Source of the DNA: Alphaproteobacteria bacterium
GTDB taxonomy: Bacteria; Pseudomonadota; Alphaproteobacteria; GCA-2731375
Direction of reading: 5' to 3'
NCBI GenBank assembly: GCA_028281075.1
Contig: JANQKO010000256.1
Location: 1 to 13,121 of the forward strand
DNA: 13,121 nt
A program made the position numbers and the translations under genes. The notes beneath the pieces are model-generated. The model made no database searches. It saw only the letters and a list, made by a program, of their open reading frames with translations, and had not been told where the DNA came from. Shown here one piece after another: positions 1-6,583 of the stretch (the first letter of the stretch is position 1; every line of letters starts with the position of its first letter).

Positions 1-506
1 GCGGCATAGTTCGCCTGGCCGAAATTGCCGACCAGGCCCGAGGTCGAGGTCATGTGCACCATGGCGCCGGACTGCTGCTCGCGGAACCGCGTCGCCGCCG
101 CGCGAGCGACGTTGAAGCTGCCCTTCAGGTGCACCGAGATCACCGAGTCCCAGTCGTCCTCGGTCATCTTGTGGAAGATCACGTCGCGCAGGATGCCGGC
201 ATTGTTGACCACGCAATCGAGGCGGCCATAGGTGTCGACGGCCTGTTGCACCATGTTCTGGGCGGCCTGGAAGTCGGAGACGCTGTCATAGTTGGCGACC
301 GCCTCGCCGCCGGCTTCCTTGATGTCGCCGACCACCGCCATCGCCGGCGTGCGGTCCTCGCCCTCGCCTTTCTCGGTGCCGCCGATATCGTTCACCACCA
401 CCTTGGCACCCTGGGCGGCCAGCAGCAGCGAGATATCCCGGCCGATGCCGCGCCCGGCGCCGGTCACGATCACCACCTTGTCCTTAACCATCTGTCCGTT
501 CGTCAT
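1..506 (-). CDS. Short-chain dehydrogenase, HSD17B4/MFE-2-type 3-hydroxyacyl-CoA dehydrogenase (3' end cut by window)
   Basis: The reverse strand gives 168 residues from an ATG at 506-504; the C-terminus lies beyond base 1. The Rossmann glycine motif TGAGRGIG is at residues 15-22 and NNAG at 101-104. S154 and Y167 have the S-x12-Y spacing of the catalytic pair; the lysine of YxxxK would be just off the edge. The stretches VVVNDIGGTEKGEG (37-50), VNNAGILRD (100-108) and GNFGQANYAA (160 onward) closely match the dehydrogenase domain of eukaryotic peroxisomal multifunctional enzyme type 2, more than generic FabG. The likely reaction is NAD-dependent oxidation of a 3-hydroxyacyl-CoA in the cytoplasm. 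A GTG three codons upstream and an ATG at codon 6 are alternative starts; AAGGG (517-521 complement region) is a weak ribosome site. It is divergent from the acyl-CoA dehydrogenase, fitting a shared beta-oxidation role. The substrate is unknown. Confidence 0.93.
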   Translation of the reverse strand, partial: MTNGQMVKDKVVIVTGAGRGIGRDISLLLAAQGAKVVVNDIGGTEKGEGEDRTPAMAVVGDIKEAGGEAVANYDSVSDFQAAQNMVQQAVDTYGRLDCVVNNAGILRDVIFHKMTEDDWDSVISVHLKGSFNVARAAATRFREQQSGAMVHMTSTSGLVGNFGQANYA

Positions 507-643
507 GGCATCCACACCCTTACCTTGTCGTCATGTCTGTCCTCTTTTTAGGCCGCGACAGCGAACGGGGCCAGCGCTTAACACCATGGTTTCCGAAAAT
601 TACGGGCGTTCGTTAGAATGCGGGCCGCCGGAAGGAGACATGT
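507..643. promoter_or_regulatory. Divergent intergenic region between SDR and acyl-CoA dehydrogenase genes
   Basis: This 137-base gap separates two divergently read genes and must hold both promoters. Toward the right, TTCCGA (591-596) and TAGAAT (614-619) are 17 bases apart and resemble a sigma-70 -35/-10 pair; the -10 matches five of six consensus positions, the -35 only three. A strong ribosome site AAGGAG (632-637) stands six bases before the ATG at 644. I see no clear leftward promoter and no convincing dyad operator of the TetR/FadR kind. The promoter call is a guess from consensus; the ribosome site is firm. Confidence 0.4.
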
Positions 644-1780
644 ATGTTTGAACGCACGTTGTATGACGAGGAACACGAGATCTTCCGCGAGTCGGCCCGC
701 CGCTTCGTCGAGACCGAGATCGTGCCCCATCACGACCAGTGGGAGAAGGACGGCCAGATCTCGCGCGCGGCCTGGCGGGCGGCCGGCGAGGCCGGGCTGC
801 TCTGCGCCACCATGCCGGTGGAATACGGCGGCGCCGGGGCCGACTTCCGCTACAGCGCCGTCACCATCGAGGAGCTGGCGAAGGTCGGCGCCACCGGGCC
901 CGGCTTCTACCTGCATTCCGAGATCGTCGCGCCCTACATCCTGCATTACGGCTCGGAAGACCAGAAGCGCGAATGGCTGCCCAAAATGGCGACCGGCGAG
1001 GTGATCGGCGCCATCGCCATGACCGAGCCGGTGGCCGGCAGCGACCTGCAGGGCATCAAGACCACGGCCACGCGCGACGGCAACCATTTCGTCATCAACG
1101 GCCAGAAGGTCTTTATCACCAACGGCCAGCTCGCCGATCTGGTGATCACCGTGACCAAGACGGATGCCAGCGAGGGCGCCAAGGGCGTGAGCCTGATCAT
1201 CGTCGAGCGCGAGCGCGATGGCTTCGAACGCGGCCGCAACCTCGAGAAGATCGGCTACAAGGCGCAGGACACGTCGGAACTGTTCTTCGACAACGTGCGG
1301 GTGCCGATCACCAATCTGCTGGGCGAGGAAGGCAAGGGCTTCGTACAGTTGATGGAGCAGTTGCCGCAGGAGCGCCTGCTGGTCGCCATCCGCTGCGCCA
1401 CGGCGATCGAGGCGGCGCTGGAGGAGACCAACAACTACACCAAGGACCGCCAGGCCTTCGGCCGGCCGATCGCCAAGTTCCAGAACACGCGCTTCAAGCT
1501 GGCCGAGATCAAGACCGAGGCCACGGTGGTACGAATCTTCGTCGACCGCTGCATCGAGATGCACCTGAAGGGCGAGCTCGACGCCACGGACGCGGCCATG
1601 GCGAAGCTCTACACGACCGAGCTCCTGAACAAGGTGCTGGACGAATGCCTGCAGCTCCATGGCGGCTACGGCTATATGTGGGAATATCCCATCGCCCGGG
1701 CCTGGGCCGATGCCCGCATGTCCCGCATCGCCGGCGGCACGTCGGAGATCATGAAGGAGATCATCGGCCGCTCGCTGTAG
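644..1780 (+). CDS. Acyl-CoA dehydrogenase, long-chain (LCAD)-like
   Basis: This 378-residue protein has the full length of an FAD-dependent acyl-CoA dehydrogenase, which forms trans-2-enoyl-CoA and passes electrons to ETF. The FAD/substrate motif IGAIAMTEPVAGSDLQG spans 121-137, the region DRQAFGRPIAKFQ 268-280 and the flavin-dimer motif QLHGGYGYMWEYPIARA 337-353. The usual MCAD-type catalytic glutamate (IYEGT) is replaced: the sequence is RIAGGTSEIMKE (361-372) with G364 at that site. Instead LPQERLL (240-246) carries E243, matching the catalytic glutamate of mammalian long-chain acyl-CoA dehydrogenase, whose C-terminal motif is likewise GGTNEIMKE. The enzyme is therefore probably active with the base on the other helix. 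The start is set by AAGGAG six bases upstream. It lies 55 bases before an acyl-CoA synthetase, probably in one operon. Long or branched acyl-CoA substrates are likely, but chain length cannot be read from sequence. Confidence 0.95.
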   Translation: MFERTLYDEEHEIFRESARRFVETEIVPHHDQWEKDGQISRAAWRAAGEAGLLCATMPVEYGGAGADFRYSAVTIEELAKVGATGPGFYLHSEIVAPYILHYGSEDQKREWLPKMATGEVIGAIAMTEPVAGSDLQGIKTTATRDGNHFVINGQKVFITNGQLADLVITVTKTDASEGAKGVSLIIVERERDGFERGRNLEKIGYKAQDTSELFFDNVRVPITNLLGEEGKGFVQLMEQLPQERLLVAIRCATAIEAALEETNNYTKDRQAFGRPIAKFQNTRFKLAEIKTEATVVRIFVDRCIEMHLKGELDATDAAMAKLYTTELLNKVLDECLQLHGGYGYMWEYPIARAWADARMSRIAGGTSEIMKEIIGRSL

Positions 1781-1835
1781 GGCGGCGGCGGCCCCCACGA
1801 CAAACGGGGATTCGGGGACGGAAGGGGCGCGAGTG

Positions 1836-3437
1836 ATGGCAGATTCGACATCGTCGGCCACGGCCTTCGGCGCGCGGTTTTCCCGCATGGCGGACATGAT
1901 CCGCCACCATGCCGGGGAACGGGGCGACAAGGTGGCGCTGATCTTCGAGGGCCGGGAGACCAGCTACCGCCGGCTCGACGAAACGGCGAACCGGATCGCC
2001 AACGCCATCATCGCCGAGGGTGTGCCGGCGCAGGGCCGCATCGCCATTCTGGCCAAGAACACGGACGCCTTCTTCGAGCTCTATTACGGCGCCTGCAAGG
2101 CGGGCGCCGTGCTGGTGCCGGTGAATTTCCGCCTAGCGCCGCCGGAAGTGGCCTATGTGGTGAACGACGCCCGGGCCGACCTGCTGTTCGTCGGCCCCGA
2201 CTTCCACGACCTGGTCGCGGACATCCGCGACGACCTGTCGACGGTAAAGAAGATCGTCGCGCTGCCGGCGCCGGACGGCGCCGGCCAGGGCCTCTGGACC
2301 GGCTACGACGACTGGCTGGGCGCGCACCCCGCGACCGACCCCGAACGCGACGGCGCGCCGGACGAGACCTGCATCCAGGTCTATTCCAGCGGCACCACCG
2401 GCCACCCCAAGGGCGTCGAGATCACGCACGACAATTTCATGACGCTGTTCGCGGTGGCGACATCGGACTGGCCCGACTGGCGGGCGGACGACGTCTCGCT
2501 GGTGGCGATGCCGCTGTTCCACGTCGCCGGCAACGAATGGGGCTTCGTCACCTTCTATGTCGGCGGGACTAACGTGCTGCTGCCGGAAGTCGATCCGGCC
2601 GCGATCCTGCGCACGATCCCCGAATACCGGATCACCAAGACCATCTTCGTGCCGGCGGTGATCCTGTTCCTGCTGCAGACGCCGGGCTGCCGCGAGACCG
2701 ATTTCTCCAGCCTGGAGGCGGTCTATTACGGCGCCTCGCCGATCCCGCTGCCGGTGCTGCAGGAAGCGGTCGAGGTGTTCGGCTGCGACTTCGCCCAGCT
2801 TTACGGCCTGACCGAGACCAGCGGCGCCGTCACCTACCTGGCGCCGGAAGACCATGACGGCGGCGAACGCATGAAATCCTGCGGCAAGCCCATGCGCTCG
2901 GCCACGATCCGGGTGATCGACGACAACGGCGACGACTGCCCGCCCGGCACGGTGGGCGAGATCATCGTCGCCGGCGGCCAGATCATGAAGGGCTACTGGA
3001 ACCTGCCCGAGGAGAGCGCGCGGGCGGTCCAGGGCGACTGGTTCCATTCCGGCGACGCCGGCTATTTCGACGCCGACGGCTATCTCTACATCCACGACCG
3101 CCTGAAGGACATGATCGTCTCGGGCGGCGAGAACATCTATCCGGCCGAGATCGAGAGCGCGCTCGCCGCGCATCCCGAGGTGGCCGACATCGGCGTGATC
3201 GGGGTGCCCGACGATAAATGGGGCGAGACGGTGCTGGCCGTCATCGTCGCGAAGGACGCGTCCTCGCCGCCGGCCGAGGCCACCCTCGACGCCTTCGCCC
3301 GCGAACACCTCGCCGGCTACAAGGTGCCGCGGCGATACGCCTTCACCGACGCGCTGCCCCGCAATCCCTCAGGCAAGATCCTGAAGCGCGAGCTCCGCCG
3401 GCCGTATTGGGCGGGGCAGGCGCGGCAGGTGCATTGA
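1836..3437 (+). CDS. AMP-forming acyl-CoA synthetase (class I adenylate-forming enzyme)
   Basis: A 533-residue ANL-superfamily ligase, activating a carboxylic acid to an acyl-AMP and then to its CoA thioester. The phosphate-binding loop YSSGTTGHPKG is at 183-193, YYGASPIPL at 298-306, YGLTETSG at 323-330, the hinge region GDAGYFDADGYLYI at 406-419 with DRLKDMI at 421-427, SGGENIYPAEIE at 429-440, and NPSGKILK at 510-517 with K514 as the adenylation lysine. The length fits fatty-acyl or aryl-CoA ligases of the FadD/FadK type. No signal peptide or membrane segment is seen. The ATG at 1836 is preferred because GGAAGGGG (1820-1827) is eight bases upstream; a GTG at 1833 directly before it is equally in frame. 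Position after the acyl-CoA dehydrogenase suggests it supplies that enzyme's substrate. The acid (fatty, branched or aromatic) cannot be determined. Confidence 0.95.
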   Translation: MADSTSSATAFGARFSRMADMIRHHAGERGDKVALIFEGRETSYRRLDETANRIANAIIAEGVPAQGRIAILAKNTDAFFELYYGACKAGAVLVPVNFRLAPPEVAYVVNDARADLLFVGPDFHDLVADIRDDLSTVKKIVALPAPDGAGQGLWTGYDDWLGAHPATDPERDGAPDETCIQVYSSGTTGHPKGVEITHDNFMTLFAVATSDWPDWRADDVSLVAMPLFHVAGNEWGFVTFYVGGTNVLLPEVDPAAILRTIPEYRITKTIFVPAVILFLLQTPGCRETDFSSLEAVYYGASPIPLPVLQEAVEVFGCDFAQLYGLTETSGAVTYLAPEDHDGGERMKSCGKPMRSATIRVIDDNGDDCPPGTVGEIIVAGGQIMKGYWNLPEESARAVQGDWFHSGDAGYFDADGYLYIHDRLKDMIVSGGENIYPAEIESALAAHPEVADIGVIGVPDDKWGETVLAVIVAKDASSPPAEATLDAFAREHLAGYKVPRRYAFTDALPRNPSGKILKRELRRPYWAGQARQVH

Positions 3438-3575
3438 AACGACGCCGATTGTCGAATGCAAACGCGCTCTCGATCACGCCATAATGCATCCTTGCATTGC
3501 GAAAATAATCTGATGCACAATAATTGGCTGCAGGATTGAGTTTTCGTTTTAGCAACAGATGCGCGTGGCACTCGG
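3438..3575. promoter_or_regulatory. AT-rich leader with inverted repeat AATGCA-TCCT-TGCATT
   Basis: This 138-base gap is far richer in A and T than its surroundings: bases 3481-3540 have 23 G or C of 60 by hand count. It contains a perfect 6-base inverted repeat, AATGCA (3483-3488) and TGCATT (3493-3498) around TCCT. ATGCA or its complement also recurs at about 3457 and 3512. AT-rich promoter-like hexamers are present (TTGCAT 3492-3497, CACAAT 3516-3521, 18 apart) but match consensus weakly. There is no T-tract after the repeat, so it is not a standard terminator. It probably holds the promoter, and perhaps an operator, of the following membrane-protein gene. Confidence 0.35.
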
Positions 3576-4502
3576 ATGACCTCACCAGCGCATTCATCCT
3601 CGGCCGCATCGAACGGTCAGTCCAAGATGCCCCCCTCTGCCGAACGGCTGGTGCCGTTTTCCGGTATCACGCTGCTCGGCATGCTGTATGTCGGCTTGGC
3701 GATGTTGCTGGTCTACGTCCTGATCGCGGTATGGCCAAGAGCTCAAATGCGGTCCGAGGCCACGGGCACAGACCCGATCGTCTCCTACATGGTGCCCGTC
3801 ACCACCGACGAAGGCCGTCCCGTTTGGGAAGGCAACACGAACCTGTTCGGACGCGATTTCGAGGACGTGCCCAACGAATTGCGCTTGTTCGTGATCGTCT
3901 TCTTCGCCGGGCTGCTGGGGGCGTTCGTCCATTCGGCCACCTCGTTCGCGGACTATGCCGGTAATCGCCGGCTGACCTTGAGTTGGGTCTGGTGGCTTTT
4001 GTTGCGCCTACCGATCGGCGCGACACTGGCGCTCATCGTATATCTGCTGATCCGCGGCGGGCTGCTGATCGGCAGTTCCACGGGATCGGACCTTCAACCG
4101 TTCGGGATTGCCGGCATCGCCGCGCTCACCGGGCTATTTTCGAAACAGGCGACGGACAAGTTGCGTGAGGTGTTCGATACGCTGTTCCGAACCGCCGACG
4201 GCGACGCGGCGCGGGGCGACAAGCTGGAGAATCCCGTGCCGGTCCTAACCGGTGTCGAACCGGACAGTCTGCCGTCCGGCGGCGGCGCGACTGACGTTCG
4301 CCTGATTGGTCAACAGTTCATCGAGCAATCGCAGGCAAAGCTGAACGACGCCGCTCGTCGCACCCGTTTCGTTGGCCCGAACCTGCTGATTGTCCGATTG
4401 GAAGCCACCGACGTCGCCAACGCCGGCACCATCGAAATTCAGGTCTCGACGCCGCCACCCGGTGGCGGTGTATCGGAGCCGCAGACCCTCAATGTCATGT
4501 GA
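3576..4502 (+). CDS. Four-helix membrane protein with C-terminal IPT/TIG-like domain, function unknown
   Basis: This 308-residue protein starts with a polar Ser-rich tail, then has hydrophobic segments at about 30-53, 103-124 and 137-166 and a shorter one at 176-188. A charged helix-like stretch SKQATDKLREVFDTLF (189-204) and a linker (205-219) follow. Residues 220-308 look like an IPT/TIG immunoglobulin-type domain: PVPVLTGVEPDSLPSGGG at 220-237, VRLIGQQF at 241-248, and a closing GTIEIQV...PPGGGVSEPQTLNV pattern. With arginines after segment 2 marking the inside, the C-terminal domain would face the cytoplasm, unusual for this fold. No enzyme motif is visible. The ATG at 3576 lacks a good ribosome site; ATG 3627 is an alternative start. 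GC is intermediate (37 of 60 at 4021-4080). It is co-directional with the next gene and may anchor or regulate it. IPT assignment is by pattern only. Confidence 0.85.
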   Translation: MTSPAHSSSAASNGQSKMPPSAERLVPFSGITLLGMLYVGLAMLLVYVLIAVWPRAQMRSEATGTDPIVSYMVPVTTDEGRPVWEGNTNLFGRDFEDVPNELRLFVIVFFAGLLGAFVHSATSFADYAGNRRLTLSWVWWLLLRLPIGATLALIVYLLIRGGLLIGSSTGSDLQPFGIAGIAALTGLFSKQATDKLREVFDTLFRTADGDAARGDKLENPVPVLTGVEPDSLPSGGGATDVRLIGQQFIEQSQAKLNDAARRTRFVGPNLLIVRLEATDVANAGTIEIQVSTPPPGGGVSEPQTLNVM

Positions 4503-4591
4503 GGAACCCCACAAACAACAGCACCTTTTGAAGAGAGAATACACAACCAGCAACCGCCGAAGGGTTGTACGGCACGTCAGGGAGAGAGGAG
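4503..4591 (+). promoter_or_regulatory. Intergenic leader with ACAACC/GGTTGT dyad and purine-rich ribosome site
   Basis: The 89-base gap contains ACAACC (4543-4548) and GGTTGT (4563-4568), able to pair as a 6-base stem with a 14-base loop. The purine run GGGAGAGAGGAG (4580-4591) precedes the ATG at 4592; GGAG at 4581-4584 has good spacing, whereas AGGAG at 4587-4591 abuts the start. No obvious promoter is seen, so the downstream gene is probably co-transcribed with the membrane-protein gene. Confidence 0.3.
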
Positions 4592-5530
4592 ATGACATCG
4601 CAAAAACCCAAGATCTTCGTTATCAGTCAGATTGGGCAGGCCGATTCACCTGAACGCACGCAAGCCGACGATGTGTTGGCGCTCATTAGGCAGGGCGCGC
4701 CGGAATACGATGTCGTGCGTGCCGACGAGCAAGAAGAGACGAAGATAACTGACGCTATGCTCAAGTCCCTGACGACATCGCAGGTCGTCGTGACCTATCT
4801 CGGGACTGATGCGATCAACCCTAACGTCATGTTCGAGACCGGTTATCGGTTGGCCACTGGTAAACCGATCCTGCTGATTGGACACCAAGACACTACCGTT
4901 CCATTCGACCTACAAGATATACGGCACTATAAGATTCCGAATCCGGAAGACCTGAAAGCCGGCCCAAATGCAAATCTTAATACTGCCAAAGGAATAGGTG
5001 ATGAGATCCGTGCAATTGACAAGGCACAACTCCTGTCACCCTATGCCGCGGCTGAAATAGTTGTAGATCTCACACCCGGCAAAACGCAGGAGGAACGTGC
5101 TGCCAACACGATCTTCACCATGGCATCGCCTTTAGCCGAAACACTATTCAACAAGCCTGATGGCCTGACAGGCTTATCCATCCACGATGTTCTCAACGAT
5201 CTCGAAGACCATGTGGTAAAAGAGCAATGGCAGGCTTTTCATGATGAACAGACATCTCTGATCGGAAGGCTTCTTTTTTCGAAGACTGAGAATGACGCGA
5301 CCAACATCAGAGCCAAAGTGCCGTTTATTTTTAGGAGTGACGCCAAGATCTCGGATGAGATCTGCGGACGAGCATTCTTGGCGTTGATGTACAATTACAA
5401 TCTGCGTGAGCAGGGCCTGTGCCTGCATGTGCTTTATTATGATGTTTCGGCACAGTTGGAGAAGTGCCCTGGCGGACATTTCGTGTTCAACGAAGAAGCG
5501 CCCGCTGCTTTTCCAGGACAGCTCAATTGA
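4592..5530 (+). CDS. Nucleoside 2-deoxyribosyltransferase-like protein with unrecognised C-terminal domain
   Basis: A soluble 312-residue protein without signal peptide or membrane helix. Residues 7-100 follow the pattern of the nucleoside 2-deoxyribosyltransferase-like fold: KIFVISQIG (7-15), RTQADDVLALI (22-32), YDVVRADE (39-46), VVVTYLGTDAINPNVMFETG (65-84) and GKPILLIG (90-97). In that family the glutamate of the NPN-x-x-x-E-x-G motif is the nucleophile, here E82. Such domains cleave N-glycosidic bonds of nucleosides; relatives occur as predicted effectors in bacterial conflict systems. Residues 150-312 form a second domain I do not recognise. GC is low (28 of 60 at 4921-4980; 27 of 60 at 5281-5340) against a GC-rich neighbourhood, suggesting acquisition. 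The start is set by GGAG seven bases upstream; a TTG at 4565 is an unlikely earlier start. The stop overlaps the next gene's TTG. The substrate is unknown, and NAD, nucleotides or deoxynucleosides are all possible. Confidence 0.8.
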   Translation: MTSQKPKIFVISQIGQADSPERTQADDVLALIRQGAPEYDVVRADEQEETKITDAMLKSLTTSQVVVTYLGTDAINPNVMFETGYRLATGKPILLIGHQDTTVPFDLQDIRHYKIPNPEDLKAGPNANLNTAKGIGDEIRAIDKAQLLSPYAAAEIVVDLTPGKTQEERAANTIFTMASPLAETLFNKPDGLTGLSIHDVLNDLEDHVVKEQWQAFHDEQTSLIGRLLFSKTENDATNIRAKVPFIFRSDAKISDEICGRAFLALMYNYNLREQGLCLHVLYYDVSAQLEKCPGGHFVFNEEAPAAFPGQLN

Positions 5531-6531
5531 CCAGCCCGGAGACCGTTTCGGCCGACGTCGCGCTGGTCGCGGACCCCGCGCTGGGCCGGGCCGCGCGGGA
5601 CGTGCCGCCGGACGACTGGGCCAGCCGGGCGCTCTATCTCGGCGACCGCGGAGCCGAGAACTGGCTGGCGGTCTCGCACAGCAGCGCCTATGCCCTGTGC
5701 GGCGGCGACCCGTTCGATCTGCACAAGAACCGGCTGGCGGCGATCGCGGACCTGCGTCCGGCGACCTATGTCTCGCTGGGCGCCGGGGACGGCAGCGACG
5801 ACGTCGAACTGCTGACGGCGCTGGCCCGGCATGGACGTCGGCCCGCCTATCTGCCGGTCGATATCTCGCACGACCTGCTGCAGGTGGCGGTCGGACAGGC
5901 CGGCCCGCGGGCCGAGGTCCCGGCCGCCGTGGTCGGTGACTTCGAGGCCGGCCAGGCCTTTCTCGCCGACGCCATCCGCCGCCACGCGCGGCCGCCGGTC
6001 CTGTTCGGCCTGCTCGGCGGCACGGTCGGGAACCTCGATCTGGGCGAAGCGAATTTCTTCGACGGCCTCAAGACGATGATGACGGCGGACGACCGGCTGC
6101 TGGTCGATATCCCGCTGTACGGCGCGGCCTGGACGCCGGAACTGGAGCCGCGGCTCGACGCCGGCAAATACACCGAGGAATTCCGGATGTTCCTCGCCGG
6201 GGCCGCGACCCGGCTGTCGCGCGAGGCGGCCGAAACACGTTTCCATGACGATTTCGCGCACTGCGTCGACCTGGTGCTCGACGAGGACGCGACGGCGTCG
6301 GCCAAGACCATCCGCGTGTTCGACGTCAGGAACCGGCGCCTGATCCTGACGTTCAAGCGCTTCGACTGGACCGCGACCCTCGACTGGCTGGGTCGGCAGG
6401 GGTTCGAGATCGCCTTCGCCGAATGCTCGGTCAGGTCCGAGGCGGATGTCTTCGGCATGGGCGTCGTCCTGTTGTCGGCCGCCGGTCACGGCCAGCGGCC
6501 GCGGCGCGCCGAAACCGGCATGGCCCGCTAG
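5527..6531 (+). CDS. EgtD-superfamily SAM-dependent methyltransferase (Methyltransf_33-like)
   Basis: A 334-residue protein if it begins at TTG 5527. SAM-binding elements are YVSLGAGDGSDD (81-92), LPVDIS (109-114), VVGDFEAG (135-142) and LFGLLGGTVGNLD (159-171). The last, with the PVDIS motif, is typical of the histidine N-alpha-methyltransferase EgtD superfamily. The family's N-terminal KYFYDERGS-type segment is not seen; residues 30-60 instead read YLGDRGAENWLAVS and similar, so this is a divergent subgroup and the substrate need not be histidine. No EgtB-like sulfoxide synthase lies nearby, so ergothioneine synthesis is not supported. The start is uncertain: AGGA (5515-5518) is eight bases before the TTG, which overlaps the upstream stop as TTGA; GTG 5464 is an alternative. 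Sequence becomes GC-rich at once (43 of 60 at 5761-5820), unlike the gene before it. Confidence 0.82.
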   Translation: MTSPETVSADVALVADPALGRAARDVPPDDWASRALYLGDRGAENWLAVSHSSAYALCGGDPFDLHKNRLAAIADLRPATYVSLGAGDGSDDVELLTALARHGRRPAYLPVDISHDLLQVAVGQAGPRAEVPAAVVGDFEAGQAFLADAIRRHARPPVLFGLLGGTVGNLDLGEANFFDGLKTMMTADDRLLVDIPLYGAAWTPELEPRLDAGKYTEEFRMFLAGAATRLSREAAETRFHDDFAHCVDLVLDEDATASAKTIRVFDVRNRRLILTFKRFDWTATLDWLGRQGFEIAFAECSVRSEADVFGMGVVLLSAAGHGQRPRRAETGMAR

Positions 6532-6583
6532 ACGCCGGCCGCGCCGGCCGCCCGCGCCCGGTCCGAAACAGCACGGCACGCCC
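6532..6583 (+). other. Short spacer with GC-rich hairpin after the EgtD-like gene
   Basis: Two bases past the stop, GCCGGC (6534-6539) and GCCGGC (6543-6548) can pair around CGC. No T-run follows, so it is not a standard intrinsic terminator; it might pause transcription or protect a 3' end, or be chance in such GC-rich DNA. No good ribosome site precedes the ATG at 6584. Confidence 0.2.

Noticed and set aside
520..534. Reverse-strand mini-frame ATG-ACG-ACA-AGG-TAA with AGAGGA before it, just upstream of the SDR gene
   Set aside because: Four codons only; nothing distinguishes it from chance.
578..1930. Long reverse-strand open frame of 450 codons opposite the acyl-CoA dehydrogenase
   Set aside because: It is an antisense shadow of a clear gene in GC-rich DNA; the translation is low-complexity and rich in Arg, Ala and Asp with no motif.
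5527..6531. Ergothioneine biosynthesis role for the EgtD-like gene
   Set aside because: No EgtB-type sulfoxide synthase or other ergothioneine gene is adjacent, and the N-terminal family segment is absent.
6534..6548. GCCGGC-CGC-GCCGGC hairpin as a transcription terminator
   Set aside because: No T-run follows and such palindromes are frequent by chance in GC-rich sequence.
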